Notes: a model not told the origin generated them from the letters alone. DNA of 32,046 nt from an uncultured Bacteroidales bacterium (GCA_946187695.1 CAMHSB010000023.1:1-32046); one strand, 5' to 3'; positions 1 to 9,272 are shown, counted from the first letter of the stretch. Numbers and translations: made by a program.

Positions 1-56
1 TTAATTCTTAATTCGGAATTCTTAATTTTTAATTTTTAATTTTTAATTCGGAATTT
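1..56. repeat. Period-7 tandem repeat, TTAATTY type
   Basis: Eight consecutive 7-bp units run in perfect phase from the first base: TTAATTC twice, GGAATTC, TTAATTT three times, TTAATTC, GGAATTT. The array ends 4 bp from the prfB stop codon, so it fills the visible downstream region of prfB. It may continue left of the window. It belongs to a set of heptad arrays with different unit sequences found elsewhere in this window. No hairpin terminator is evident here. Confidence 0.85.
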
Positions 57-60
57 CCGA

Positions 61-1167
61 TCAATCGGGAAATTCCATAAGGTATGCTTTGATGAACGCA
101 TCAATATCGCCATCCATGACGGCATTCACATTGCTCGTTTGGTAATTGGTCCGGTGGTCCTTCACGCGTCGGTCATCGAACACATAAGACCGTATCTGCG
201 ACCCCCATTCGATCTTCTTCTTGCCGGCCTCCACCTTCGCCTGCGCCTGACGCCGCTTCTCCAACTCCAACTCGTACAACTGACTCCGCAAATGCCTTAA
301 GGCATTCTCGCGGTTCTTCGGCTGGTCACGCGTCTCGGTGTTCTCTATCACGATCTCATCCGGCTGACCCGTCAGAGGGTTGACGAACTTGTAATGCAAC
401 CGCACACCGGACTCCACCTTGTTCACGTTCTGACCTCCGGCACCCGAGCTGCGGAAGGTGTCCCAACTGATACCTGCCGGGTTGACCTCCACCTCGATCG
501 TATCGTCGATCAACGGCACCACGAACACGGATGCAAAACTCGTCATACGCTTACCCTGCGCATTATACGGACTCACGCGCACCAGACGGTGCACACCGTT
601 CTCGGATTTCAGGTAGCCGTATGCCATGTCGCCTTCGATATTGAACGTCACGGTCTTGATGCCCGCTTCGTCACCTTCCTGCAGGTTCTCGATCGTCACC
701 TTGTAATCATGCTTCTCGCAGTACCGCATGTACATACGCATCAACTGCTCGGCCCAGTCTTGGGCTTCCGTTCCGCCTGCACCGGAAACGATCTTCAGTA
801 CCGCCGGCATCTGGTCTTCCTCATGACTCAGCATGTTCTTCATCTCCAGGTCCTCAACCTCTCTCAACGCCTTGGCGTAGGCAGCATCCACCTCTTCTTC
901 GGTCACTAACTCCTCTTTGTAGTAATCAAAAGCGAGCGCCAACTCTTCCACCGCCGCACGGACACCCTCGTATCCCTCGATCCAGCGTTTGATGCCTTTT
1001 ACCTTGCGCATCTGCGCCTCCGCGGCCTTCGCATCGTCCCAGAATCCCGGCGCCTGCGTATGCAGTTCTTCCTCCTCTAACTGGATACGTTTCTCGTCGA
1101 TCTGCAGGTACGCTTTCAACTTATCCGCCCGCTGCTGGACATCCTTCAATTGTTCTATTGTGATCAT
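61..1167 (-). CDS. prfB: Peptide chain release factor 2 (RF2)
   Basis: RF2 recognises UGA and UAA stop codons and triggers peptidyl-tRNA hydrolysis on the ribosome. The 368-residue protein matches the normal RF2 length and has the catalytic GGQ at about residues 244-246 in the context SGAGGQNVNK. The stop-codon recognition loop reads SPY (VRVSPYNAQGKR) rather than the textbook SPF. I start it at ATG 1167 (MITIEQLKD). A longer in-frame reading exists upstream, but it runs through the promoter at 1201-1231 and has no RF2 homology. The region where many prfB genes carry an in-frame UGA and a +1 frameshift (after ...AYL) is uninterrupted: CTG CAG is read straight through. The gene is divergent from secA. 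Confidence 0.96.
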   Translation of the reverse strand: MITIEQLKDVQQRADKLKAYLQIDEKRIQLEEEELHTQAPGFWDDAKAAEAQMRKVKGIKRWIEGYEGVRAAVEELALAFDYYKEELVTEEEVDAAYAKALREVEDLEMKNMLSHEEDQMPAVLKIVSGAGGTEAQDWAEQLMRMYMRYCEKHDYKVTIENLQEGDEAGIKTVTFNIEGDMAYGYLKSENGVHRLVRVSPYNAQGKRMTSFASVFVVPLIDDTIEVEVNPAGISWDTFRSSGAGGQNVNKVESGVRLHYKFVNPLTGQPDEIVIENTETRDQPKNRENALRHLRSQLYELELEKRRQAQAKVEAGKKKIEWGSQIRSYVFDDRRVKDHRTNYQTSNVNAVMDGDIDAFIKAYLMEFPD

Positions 1168-1200
1168 AAGCCTATAATTTGCCAATTTTAAATGCGACTG

Positions 1201-1231
1201 CAAATTTAATACTTTTCTTTCACATATGCAA
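1201..1231 (-). promoter_or_regulatory. Bacteroidetes-type promoter of prfB
   Basis: On the minus strand, TTG (-33 element, 1229-1231) is followed after exactly 20 nt by TAAATTTG (-7 element, 1201-1208), matching TTG-N20-TAnnTTTG. The -33 is extended as TTGCATATG. It lies 34 nt upstream of the prfB start. Confidence 0.75.
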
Positions 1232-1290
1232 GTACGCGCGCAAGATTCTGCCATTTTGACAGAAAAAATCGCATGGTACGCATTTTGTTC

Positions 1291-1321
1291 TTGTATATAT
1301 GGATTATTTTTTGTAATTTTG
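1291..1321 (+). promoter_or_regulatory. Bacteroidetes-type promoter of secA
   Basis: TTG at 1291-1293 is followed after 20 nt by TAATTTTG at 1314-1321, 32 nt upstream of the secA ATG. It probably drives secA and the following DUF3078 gene. No ribosome binding site of the AGGAGG type is visible, as is usual in this phylum. Confidence 0.75.
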
Positions 1322-1353
1322 CAGCGCATTTTGTGTAAATACTGAAACGAGAT

Positions 1354-4300
1354 ATGAATTTTTTAGAGATTATTACGAAACTGTTCGGCAACAAGGCGCA
1401 GAAAGATATGCGCGCTATACAGCCGTACGTGGACAAGATTAAAGCGGAATATGAGCGTATCGATGCGCTCTCTCATGACGAGCTGCGTGCGCACTCGCAG
1501 GCGTTGATGGATGCGCTCCAAGAGGCGGTGAAGGACAAGAAGAACCGTATTGCGGAGTTGAAGGCATCCATCGAAGGTACGCCTATCGAGAAACGCGAGA
1601 AGATCTATAACGAGGTCGATAAGTTGGAGAAGGAGATCCGCGAGATATACGAGGTGAAGCTGACGGAGATGCTGCCGGAGGCGTTTGCAATTGTCAAATC
1701 GACGGCGCATCGTTTTGCCGAGAACGAGCAGATCGTAGTGACGGCGACCGAGATGGATAAGAACCTCGCTGCCGACCCGCGTTTCGATTTCGTGACCATC
1801 GAAGGCGATAAAGCGATCTATGTCAACCACTGGATGGCCGGAGGTAACGAGATCAAATGGGACATGGTGCACTACGACGTGCAGCTGTTCGGTGGTGTGG
1901 TACTGCACGGTGCGGTCAAGAACGACAAAGAGCAGCGCGGATCGATTGCCGAGATGGCAACCGGTGAAGGTAAGACCCTTGTGGCGACCCTGCCTGTTTA
2001 CCTCAACGCGTTGACCCACGAAGGTGTGCACGTCGTGACCGTCAATGACTACCTCGCCAAACGTGACTCGGAGTGGAACGGACCGATATACATGTTCCTC
2101 GGCTTGACCGTCGATTGTATCGATAAGCACAAACCTAATTCCGACGAGCGTCGTAAGGCTTATGCCTGCGATATTACATTCGGAACGAACAACGAGTTCG
2201 GTTTCGATTACCTTCGTGATAACATGGCGATCTCGCCGCTCGATCTGGTGCAGCGCGGTCATAACTTCGCGATCGTGGATGAGGTGGACTCCGTCTTGAT
2301 CGACGATGCCCGTACGCCGCTTATCATCTCCGGTCCGGTGCCCCGCGGCGAGGATCAGATGTTCGATGAGTACAAAGACCGTGTAGCGAACCTCGTGCGG
2401 CAGCAGACGACGCTGACCACCAGCCTGCTTGCAGAAGCCAAATCCAAGATGGGCTCGGCGGACGAGAAAGTGCGCGAAGAGGGTGAGTTGGCGCTCTTCC
2501 GTTCCTTCAAGGGTATGCCGAAGAGCAAAGCGCTCATCAAATACCTCTCCGAGCCGGGAGTAAAGGTGCGGCTGCAGAAAACGGAGGAGTTCTACCTGCA
2601 GGAGAACGAGAAGAACATGCATATCGCCACCGACGAGCTCTTTTTCGTCATCGACGAGAAGAACAAATCCATCGAGCTCACCGACAAGGGTATCGATGCC
2701 CTCACCGGTACGACCGATGACCCCGATTTCTTCGTGTTGCCCGACGTAGGTTCGGAGATGGCGGAGCTGGAAGGTCAGACCGGTCTCACAGCCGACGAGA
2801 AACAGCAGAAGAAAGACGATATCCTCACCAACTACAGCATCAAGTCTGAGCGTGTGCACACTGTGCACCAGCTGCTTAAGGCCTACACCCTCTTCGAGAA
2901 AGATGTCGATTACATCATCGACGGCGGTGAGGTGAAGATCGTGGATGAGCAGACCGGCCGTATCATGGAAGGTCGTCGTTGGTCTGACGGTCTGCATCAG
3001 GCCGTAGAGGCGAAGGAGAACGTGAAGGTCGAGGGGGCTACCCAGACCTTCGCAACCATCACGCTGCAGAACTACTTCCGTATGTACAACAAGCTCTCCG
3101 GTATGACCGGTACGGCAGAGACCGAGGCAGGGGAGTTTTGGAATATCTATAAACTCGATGTAGTTGTTATCCCGACGAACCGCCCGATTGCGCGTATCGA
3201 TATGAACGACCGTATCTATCGTACCAAGCGGGAGAAATACAACGCCGTTATTGACGAGATCGTGGAGATGGTGAACCAAGGCCGTCCGGCTTTGGTCGGT
3301 ACCACCTCAGTCGAGATATCCGAGCTCTTGAGCCGTATGCTCACGCTCCGCAAAATCAAGCATAATGTCTTGAACGCCAAGCTCCACCAGCAGGAGGCGC
3401 AGATCGTCGCTGAAGCCGGTCGTCCGGGTGTTGTAACAATCGCCACCAACATGGCCGGTCGTGGTACGGATATCAAGCTCACGCCCGAAGTGAAAGAGGC
3501 AGGTGGTCTGGCAATCATCGGTACGGAGCGGCACGAGAGCCGTCGTGTGGACCGTCAGTTGCGTGGTCGTGCCGGTCGTCAGGGGGACCCGGGTTCGTCC
3601 GTGTTCTACGTATCCCTCGAGGATGACCTGATGCGTATGTTCGGCTCCGAGCGTATCGCGTCCGTCATGGACCGTATGGGCTTCCAGGAAGGTGAGATGA
3701 TCGAGCATAACATGATTTCCAGCTCCATCGAGCGCGCGCAGAAGAAGGTCGAGGAGAATAACTTCGGTATCCGTAAGCGCCTCATCGAGTACGATGACGT
3801 CATGAACCAGCAGCGTAACTTGATCTACGCAAAGCGGCGTCACGCCCTGATGGGTGAGCGTATCGGTGTAGATATAACAAATATGATCTACGAGACGGCG
3901 GAGAACATCTTTGCCGACGCCCGTGCGGCGAATGATTTTGAGGGCCTTAAGTTCGACGTGATGCAGACCTTCGCGATCGAGGTGCCGTTCGATGAGGATA
4001 CTTTCAGTCACGGCAAGCGCGATGTGCTGAGCCAACAGCTCGCCGAGGCAGCGCTCGACAGCTTCAAGCGCCGTATGGACAAGCTCACTCAGATTGCAGA
4101 TCCGGTTATCCAGCAGATCTACGAGACCAAGGGACAGATGTACGAGAACATCCTCATCCCCATTACGGACGGTAAGAAAGTGTATAACATCGCCGTCAAC
4201 CTCAAAGCCGCTGCCGAGACGCACTGCAAAGAGGTGGTCAAGGAGTTCGAGAAACGCATGCTGCTCTTCGTCATCGATGACGAGTGGAAAGAGCATCTCC

Positions 4301-4719
4301 GTCAGTTGGACGACCTCAAGCAATCGGTACAGAACGCTTCCTACGAGCAGAAAGACCCGCTGTTGATCTACAAACTCGAGTCCTTCAATATCTTCCGTCA
4401 GATGCTCGATGCCCTCAACCGCCGGGCGATCGCGATCCTGCTCCGTGGTCAGATCCACCAGCAGGAACCGGATAAGGTACAGCAAGCCCAGCAGCAACGT
4501 CGTACGGACTACAGCCGGTATCGTTCGCAGAAAGATGCGGTGCAGCAAGCCGCTGCGGCTTCGGGTGCTGCCGCTGCCGCCGGACGTGATACCCGCGAGC
4601 AACTCCATCAGGGACCCATCATCGCGGACAAGAAACCTCGTCCGAATGACCCCTGTCCGTGTGGTTCCGGCAAGAAGTACAAACAGTGTCATGGTAAGTT
4701 AAACGCCGCCGGCATTTAA
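1354..4719 (+). CDS. secA: Preprotein translocase ATPase SecA
   Basis: This is the motor ATPase that drives unfolded preproteins through SecYEG. The 1121-residue protein is longer than E. coli SecA (901), as is typical of Bacteroidetes. Visible motifs are Walker A (ATGEGKT, about residues 201-207), the DEAD-type box [15 protein letters not shown] at about 309, and [11 protein letters not shown] near 698 in the second nucleotide-binding domain. The C-terminal SEC-C zinc motif [13 protein letters not shown] (about 1101-1113) contacts SecB or the ribosome in other species. An Ala/Gln-rich low-complexity linker (about residues 1040-1085) precedes that motif. The start at ATG 1354 follows a good promoter. 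The stop TAA is directly followed, in the same frame, by the next gene. Confidence 0.98.
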   Translation: MNFLEIITKLFGNKAQKDMRAIQPYVDKIKAEYERIDALSHDELRAHSQALMDALQEAVKDKKNRIAELKASIEGTPIEKREKIYNEVDKLEKEIREIYEVKLTEMLPEAFAIVKSTAHRFAENEQIVVTATEMDKNLAADPRFDFVTIEGDKAIYVNHWMAGGNEIKWDMVHYDVQLFGGVVLHGAVKNDKEQRGSIAEMATGEGKTLVATLPVYLNALTHEGVHVVTVNDYLAKRDSEWNGPIYMFLGLTVDCIDKHKPNSDERRKAYACDITFGTNNEFGFDYLRDNMAISPLDLVQRGHNFAIVDEVDSVLIDDARTPLIISGPVPRGEDQMFDEYKDRVANLVRQQTTLTTSLLAEAKSKMGSADEKVREEGELALFRSFKGMPKSKALIKYLSEPGVKVRLQKTEEFYLQENEKNMHIATDELFFVIDEKNKSIELTDKGIDALTGTTDDPDFFVLPDVGSEMAELEGQTGLTADEKQQKKDDILTNYSIKSERVHTVHQLLKAYTLFEKDVDYIIDGGEVKIVDEQTGRIMEGRRWSDGLHQAVEAKENVKVEGATQTFATITLQNYFRMYNKLSGMTGTAETEAGEFWNIYKLDVVVIPTNRPIARIDMNDRIYRTKREKYNAVIDEIVEMVNQGRPALVGTTSVEISELLSRMLTLRKIKHNVLNAKLHQQEAQIVAEAGRPGVVTIATNMAGRGTDIKLTPEVKEAGGLAIIGTERHESRRVDRQLRGRAGRQGDPGSSVFYVSLEDDLMRMFGSERIASVMDRMGFQEGEMIEHNMISSSIERAQKKVEENNFGIRKRLIEYDDVMNQQRNLIYAKRRHALMGERIGVDITNMIYETAENIFADARAANDFEGLKFDVMQTFAIEVPFDEDTFSHGKRDVLSQQLAEAALDSFKRRMDKLTQIADPVIQQIYETKGQMYENILIPITDGKKVYNIAVNLKAAAETHCKEVVKEFEKRMLLFVIDDEWKEHLRQLDDLKQSVQNASYEQKDPLLIYKLESFNIFRQMLDALNRRAIAILLRGQIHQQEPDKVQQAQQQRRTDYSRYRSQKDAVQQAAAASGAAAAAGRDTREQLHQGPIIADKKPRPNDPCPCGSGKKYKQCHGKLNAAGI

Positions 4720-4745
4720 ATCAAAAATCTGAAATCAAAAATTCT
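4718..4745. repeat. Period-7 repeat at secA/DUF3078 junction
   Basis: Four 7-bp units, AAATCAA, AAATCTG, AAATCAA, AAATTCT, overlap the secA stop codon and cover the putative start and first codons of the next gene's signal peptide. The lysine-rich n-region of that signal peptide is encoded by the repeat. Confidence 0.7.
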
Positions 4746-5889
4746 CATATTATTCGTTGTTTGCGCTGTCACTAATCTGGCAGCGCAACAACTATATACC
4801 GACACTTTCAAGCTGGCGGAGCAGAACCACACCGTCTCGATGGACGATTACCTCCTTGATCTGGTCAACCGGCAGAGCGAAGTCCTGCACGCCAACGACA
4901 CGGTCGATACCCTCACCTTGGCGGAACTCATGCGTCTGGACTCGATCGAACGGGAGATGCACGAGATCGACTCGCTCCGTACCCTGAACGCCTCTCTGGA
5001 GGTGCAGTCCATGGATCGCATACCGACCATCGTCATCGAGAAATCCTGGGTCAAGGATGAGGAGGAGGACCGCAACGAAGTGCTGCGTGCCATCCGCGAG
5101 ATGCGTTCACCTTGGCGGCGGGAAGCCACCCTCATGGCGCAGATCAACCAGAACTTCGTTACCGAGAACTGGTACCAGGGCGGATCGTCCTCTTTTGCCG
5201 CACTCGGCATCGCCAAAGGGCAGATCAGTTATATTCGCGAGCGCTTCACCTGGGAGAATTTCGGCGAATGGCGCATGGGCGGTTCGACCGTCTCGGCGGA
5301 TACGCTCCATAAGATGAACACCACCGACGACCTGTTCAAGATATACTCTAAAGCCAACCTCCGCATCGTGCCCAAGTGGTTCACCTCCATCTCCGCGGAG
5401 TTCGAGACACGTCTGCTGCCGACCTATAAATCCAACTCGATGGACCTCAAGTCCGCACCTTTCTCGCCGCTCCGATTTACGGCAGCTTTCGGTGTGGACT
5501 ACAAACCCGTCAAGGACCTCTCGCTCTCCATCTCGCCGATTTCTTACAAGCTCATTTATATCGCCGATGAGCGGGTCAACCCCAAGGATTTCGGACTCGA
5601 GCCCGACCAATATATCCAGCATAATGTCGGTTCGTCCGTGCGACTCGAATATATATGGAAACCCGTTCGTGAGTTGGCTTTGGAGACCAAGTTCTATATC
5701 TACACCAACTACCACGATGTCGAACTGGACCTCGAGGTGAATGCGGATTTTATCATCAACCGTTGGCTCTCGGCACGCCTCTCGGTGCATCCGAGATACG
5801 ATACCTCCGTCATTTTAGAGGGGGACACCAAAGCCAAGATACAGTTCCGCGAACTGCTCTCCATCGGTTTTGCGCATAAGTTCTATTAA
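4729..5889 (+). CDS. DUF3078 family outer-membrane beta-barrel protein
   Basis: This is a predicted outer-membrane barrel of the Bacteroidetes DUF3078 family; function is unknown. Family-like features are the segment LMAQINQNFVTENWYQGGSS, repeated aromatic-alternating strands through the C-terminal two thirds, and a terminal aromatic (AHKFY), typical of BAM substrates. The first ATG in frame (4840) would leave no signal peptide. Yet codons from 4720 on encode a convincing one: KSKILILFVVCAVTNLAAQQ, with cleavage after LAA. No ATG, GTG or TTG exists between the secA stop (4717-4719) and 4840 in this frame. I therefore place the start at CTG 4729; ATC 4720 and ATT 4741 are alternatives. It is probably co-transcribed with secA. 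Its end overlaps the convergent HD gene by 4 nt. Confidence 0.85.
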   Translation: MKSKILILFVVCAVTNLAAQQLYTDTFKLAEQNHTVSMDDYLLDLVNRQSEVLHANDTVDTLTLAELMRLDSIEREMHEIDSLRTLNASLEVQSMDRIPTIVIEKSWVKDEEEDRNEVLRAIREMRSPWRREATLMAQINQNFVTENWYQGGSSSFAALGIAKGQISYIRERFTWENFGEWRMGGSTVSADTLHKMNTTDDLFKIYSKANLRIVPKWFTSISAEFETRLLPTYKSNSMDLKSAPFSPLRFTAAFGVDYKPVKDLSLSISPISYKLIYIADERVNPKDFGLEPDQYIQHNVGSSVRLEYIWKPVRELALETKFYIYTNYHDVELDLEVNADFIINRWLSARLSVHPRYDTSVILEGDTKAKIQFRELLSIGFAHKFY

Positions 5890-6446
5890 AGTTGCTCGCC
5901 GCAGAGTGCAACCAGCTCGTTCCACCGGACAAAGGCCTCATGACCGTATTTCCAGATGTTGTATTTGATCTTCTCGATAGCTACCTCCTCACCGAGGTGG
6001 CTTTTTGAATAGAATTTATCGGCGTAGCAGATGACTTTCTCTTCGATTGACTGCGGGCAATAGTTCCGTTCGGGGATCGGTAATTCCTCGCGCTCCACTT
6101 GCTCGATCGTGATACCCGTACCCGTGTGCCTTTCCGCGACCAACGCATGCTTCGGCAGGTTCTCCGCACGCAGCAACTCTGCCCCCAGATAACCGTGCTC
6201 GATATACTGATGGCTCCCCCGGCAGTAGATTTTCGGCGCATCGCAGAAGATGATGCCTATATCGTGCAGCATCGCCGCTTCTTCCACGAAAGCCCGATCC
6301 ACCAGACCGCTCTCCGTCCATTCCGGATGGGCATCCACGATCTTCAGCGCACGGTCCGCCACCTGCCGGCTATGCGTCACCAGCACGTTTCTCAACTCCG
6401 GATAATTGCCGTAGTACTTGTCGATTATAGCATTATAATCTATCAT
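5886..6446 (-). CDS. HD-domain metal-dependent phosphohydrolase
   Basis: This is a small 186-residue HD-superfamily protein. Likely metal ligands are H25 (VTHSRQVA), the HD pair H61-D62 (AMLHDIGI), H84, and an aspartate in the CYADKFYSK segment. Members of this small group are annotated as putative phosphohydrolases; the substrate is unknown. It is the last gene of the minus-strand nadK-lgt-fmt run. It starts 3 nt after the fmt stop, inside a 7-bp repeat (ATGATAG). Two ATGs lie 7 nt apart: the upstream one (6453) opens only a 6-codon frame, so ATG 6446 is chosen. Its 3' end overlaps the convergent DUF3078 gene by 4 nt and no terminator is visible between them. Confidence 0.85.
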   Translation of the reverse strand: MIDYNAIIDKYYGNYPELRNVLVTHSRQVADRALKIVDAHPEWTESGLVDRAFVEEAAMLHDIGIIFCDAPKIYCRGSHQYIEHGYLGAELLRAENLPKHALVAERHTGTGITIEQVEREELPIPERNYCPQSIEEKVICYADKFYSKSHLGEEVAIEKIKYNIWKYGHEAFVRWNELVALCGEQL

Positions 6447-6460
6447 CTATCATCTATGGA
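6440..6460. repeat. Period-7 repeat spanning fmt stop and HD start
   Basis: Three 7-bp units read CTATCAT, CTATCAT, CTATGGA on the plus strand, equivalent to ATGATAG units on the coding strand. They contain the fmt stop codon (6450-6452), a decoy ATG and the HD-protein start codon. Confidence 0.6.
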
Positions 6461-7364
6461 TTCCGTTTAGGAATGCCTTTGCGTCCATACGTTTCTTTCC
6501 CGGAACTTGCAGTTCCAAAATCGCGACACTGCCTTCTTTGCAGGGTACCACGAGTGCTCCTTTATCGGATATTTCGACCGAATAGATCTTCACGTTCTCG
6601 AATTGCTGACCTTTGATGGTTAACGAACACCATGCAGCAGGGTAGGGACTCAGTCCCCGTACGAAGTTATGTACCTCCTCCGCGGTCTTCTCGGTCCACT
6701 TGATCTCGCAGTCTTCTTTGAAGATCTTCGGTGCCGGTTTCAGTTCGCCGCCTTCCGGCTGCGGGGTCGTCGGCACAGGTACTCCTTTGTTCTCGCACTC
6801 GATGATCAGATCCACCGTCCGCAGCACCATCTTGGTGCTCAAGGCCATCAAGCGGTCATGCACCGATCCTACGTTCTCGTCCTCGCCGATAGCGATCTTT
6901 TCCTGCAGGATCATATTGCCCGTATCGATCTCGTGCTTGAGCATGAAAGTCGTCAGACCCGTCTCTTTCTCGCCGTTCATCACCGCCCAGTTGATCGGTG
7001 CCGCACCGCGGTACTGCGGCAGCAACGAGCCGTGTACGTTGAATGTACCCAAGCGCGGCATCGCCCATACCACTTCCGGCAGCATCCGGAAAGCTGTTAC
7101 GATCTGCAGGTCGGCCCTATACGAACGCAATTCTTCAATAAACGCCTCGTCCTTCAGTTTCTCCGGCTGCAGCACCGGTAGACCGACCTCCAAGGCATAA
7201 CGTTTCACGTCCGAGTACTGCATCTGGTGACCGCGACCCGCCGGCTTGTCCGGCATCGTCACCACGGCTACTACGTTATATCCGCCTTCTACCAGCGCTC
7301 TTAATCCCGCCACCGCAAACTCCGGCGTTCCCAAATATACGATTCTAAGATCTTTTTTTGTCAT
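6450..7364 (-). CDS. fmt: Methionyl-tRNA formyltransferase
   Basis: Transfers a formyl group from 10-formyl-tetrahydrofolate to initiator Met-tRNA. The 304-residue length is normal. The active-site triad of the family is present: N109 and H111 in FNVHGSLLPQYRGAAP, and D147 in HEIDTGN. The N-terminal Rossmann start RIVYLGTPEFA and the C-terminal OB-type domain (PYPAAWCSL onwards) are both recognisable. The start ATG 7364 lies within the 3' end of lgt (20-nt overlap), which indicates tight co-transcription and probable translational coupling. Confidence 0.97.
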   Translation of the reverse strand: MTKKDLRIVYLGTPEFAVAGLRALVEGGYNVVAVVTMPDKPAGRGHQMQYSDVKRYALEVGLPVLQPEKLKDEAFIEELRSYRADLQIVTAFRMLPEVVWAMPRLGTFNVHGSLLPQYRGAAPINWAVMNGEKETGLTTFMLKHEIDTGNMILQEKIAIGEDENVGSVHDRLMALSTKMVLRTVDLIIECENKGVPVPTTPQPEGGELKPAPKIFKEDCEIKWTEKTAEEVHNFVRGLSPYPAAWCSLTIKGQQFENVKIYSVEISDKGALVVPCKEGSVAILELQVPGKKRMDAKAFLNGIHR

Positions 7365-8271
7365 GATTCCGATATTTTTCCTCCAAACTCTCCGGCTGTT
7401 TCTCCACCACCGGACTCAGCGGCCGCATATACGCGCGTATAATAAGGTACGTGCCTAAGATGATAAACGGTATACTCAGCAGCTGTCCCATGTTCAGCAC
7501 ATGCCCGGCCTCGAATGCTTCCTGGTCGTTCTTGATGAACTCCAGTATAAACCGCGTCACGAACACAATATCGAAGAAAAGCCCCAACAGCAGTCCTTCG
7601 CGTCGCCGCGCATCCGTGTACCAATACAGCGGCATCACTACACACAGCGCCGCCAAACAGTACAGTATCTCGTATATCTGCGTCGGGTGACACGGCACCG
7701 TCTGGCCGTCCCGCACGAAGATAAAGCCCCACGGCAGGTCTGTCGGACCACCGTAAATCTCGCTATTCATCAGGTTACCGAAACGGATCAGCATCGCCGT
7801 GAAGCACACGCCGATACACAGCCGGTCCAGTATCCATATCCACGACGTACCGAACTGCGGATAACGCGCCATCTTCTGTTTGTTGAGTAGCAGCGCCGCG
7901 ATGATCAGACCGATACCGCCGCCGTGACTGCTCAAACCGCCTTCCCATATCTTCAGCAACCGGAAGGGGTTCTCGATATACGGATTGCGGTACGTGAACT
8001 CCCAGCCGAACAGGTGCCAGGGCTCGCCGTACTGGTGCCATTCATAGAACCAGCAGTGACCCAACCGTGCACCGATGATCACGCCGGCGGTCATGTAAAA
8101 GAACAGATAATCGGCCCATTCGGCGGGACAATGCTCGTGCTTGTACATCCGCTCGTTCACGATCCAGCACAGGTAGATACCGAGCGCCCAGCATAAACCG
8201 TACCACCGTATTCCTCCGTCCCCGAAATGTATCAATATCGGGTCCACATCCCATGTAATAAAATCTAACAT
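7345..8271 (-). CDS. lgt: Prolipoprotein diacylglyceryl transferase
   Basis: Inner-membrane enzyme that attaches diacylglycerol to the lipobox cysteine of prolipoproteins, the first step in lipoprotein maturation. The 308-residue protein has about seven hydrophobic segments. The N-terminal pattern is IRWYGLCWALGIY, a GARLGHCWFYEW segment follows, and the Lgt signature appears as RFGNLMNSEIYG. A charged C-terminal tail follows the last membrane span. It is preceded by an 84-bp heptad repeat that fills the gap to nadK, and it overlaps fmt by 20 nt downstream. It probably belongs to the nadK operon, since no promoter is visible in the repeat. Confidence 0.96.
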   Translation of the reverse strand: MLDFITWDVDPILIHFGDGGIRWYGLCWALGIYLCWIVNERMYKHEHCPAEWADYLFFYMTAGVIIGARLGHCWFYEWHQYGEPWHLFGWEFTYRNPYIENPFRLLKIWEGGLSSHGGGIGLIIAALLLNKQKMARYPQFGTSWIWILDRLCIGVCFTAMLIRFGNLMNSEIYGGPTDLPWGFIFVRDGQTVPCHPTQIYEILYCLAALCVVMPLYWYTDARRREGLLLGLFFDIVFVTRFILEFIKNDQEAFEAGHVLNMGQLLSIPFIILGTYLIIRAYMRPLSPVVEKQPESLEEKYRNHDKKRS

Positions 8272-8272
8272 A

Positions 8273-8356
8273 AATTACCAATCACCAATTACCAATCACC
8301 AATTACCAATTACCAATCACCAATTACCAATCACCAATCACCAATCACCAATCACC
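8273..8356. repeat. 12-unit heptad array (AATYACC) between nadK and lgt
   Basis: Twelve perfect-phase 7-bp units, each AATTACC or AATCACC, occupy 84 of the 86 bases between the nadK stop and the lgt start. The two variants differ only at the fourth base, in the order T C T C T T C T C C C C. No promoter or hairpin is visible in the array. This is the cleanest of the heptad arrays in the window. Confidence 0.95.
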
Positions 8357-8357
8357 T

Positions 8358-9251
8358 TTACTTCCCCCAATTGAGTTTGTTACGTAGCGATTTCAAGAAT
8401 CCGTTATCGCCGATCTGCACCACTTTCGTCGTGTACGCCGCCCGCTCGATATGCAGGCTCATGTCCGTACTCAGGCTCTGACTCCGGCCATCCACCGACA
8501 CCATGTACGCATCGTACCGGCTGCTGATCTTCAGGTCGATCTTCCATTCGTCCAGTATCACGATCGGTCGCACCGTCAGGCTGTGCGGCGCAATCGGTGT
8601 CAGGATCATACCTCGGCTCTGCGGCACGAGCAACGGACCACCGATCGACAGGTTATACGCCGTACTGCCCGTCGGGGTGGCGATGACCAGACCGTCCGAG
8701 TGATACGTGTGCAGCAACTCGCCGTTGATCTTCGTCTCGATGGTCAGCATGTTCGTCAGACCCTGCTTCAGGATCGCGATCTCGTTCAGCGCGTTCGGCG
8801 ACAGGATCAGTCCGTCCTTCGCAACTCCGTCTTTGTCGAGTACCGTCAGGTGCAACAAACTCCGCTTCTCGATCGTGTACTCGCCGTTCACGAGTTTCTG
8901 GAGGATGTCATCCAACTCATCCGTCTGCACTTCGGCGAGGAAGCCCAGGTGACCGCAGTTGATACCCAGGATCGGGATGTTCTTGTCTCCGATCGCGGCG
9001 GCACTCGTCAGGAACGTACCGTCACCACCCACCGAGATCGCAAAATCGATCGGCTCGCCGTACACGTTCTCAGGCTGTTGGTCACCATCCCAGTTCTCCG
9101 GAAAACCCGGGTACTCACGCAGGTTCAGCTCCTGCCTTAACTCCTGGGACAGCAACACATTGATGCCCTTCTCCGCCATGAATGCCAAAATATGCTGTAC
9201 CTCACTCAAGGTACGCGACTTCATCGCATTTCCAAAAATAGCTATCGTCAT
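8358..9251 (-). CDS. nadK: NAD kinase
   Basis: Phosphorylates NAD to NADP using ATP or polyphosphate. The 297-residue protein has the catalytic GGDGT at residues 75-79. It also has NCGHLGFLAE and the glycine-rich SDGLVIATPTGSTAYNLSIGGP region, all in family order. An intact C-terminal beta domain includes SLTVRPIVI. It is the first gene of a minus-strand run nadK, lgt, fmt, HD protein. Its start at ATG 9251 is 21 nt downstream of a good promoter. Confidence 0.97.
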   Translation of the reverse strand: MTIAIFGNAMKSRTLSEVQHILAFMAEKGINVLLSQELRQELNLREYPGFPENWDGDQQPENVYGEPIDFAISVGGDGTFLTSAAAIGDKNIPILGINCGHLGFLAEVQTDELDDILQKLVNGEYTIEKRSLLHLTVLDKDGVAKDGLILSPNALNEIAILKQGLTNMLTIETKINGELLHTYHSDGLVIATPTGSTAYNLSIGGPLLVPQSRGMILTPIAPHSLTVRPIVILDEWKIDLKISSRYDAYMVSVDGRSQSLSTDMSLHIERAAYTTKVVQIGDNGFLKSLRNKLNWGK

Positions 9252-9272
9252 ACTTATTCACTTTTGCGACTG

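Noticed and set aside
1168..1329. N-terminal extension of RF2
   Set aside because: The in-frame extension runs across the prfB promoter and lacks RF2 similarity. The MITIEQ start fits the family length.
1363..3279. Long antisense open frame opposite secA (638 codons), and similar long antisense frames opposite secA's 3' part, the exporter genes and the giant gene
   Set aside because: These arise from codon bias on the real coding strand. Their translations are low-complexity (His, Leu, Val, Arg-rich) with no recognisable domains, and each lies wholly opposite a well-supported gene.
8273..8356. CRISPR-like array
   Set aside because: The 7-bp units follow each other without spacers and there are no cas genes; it is a simple tandem repeat.
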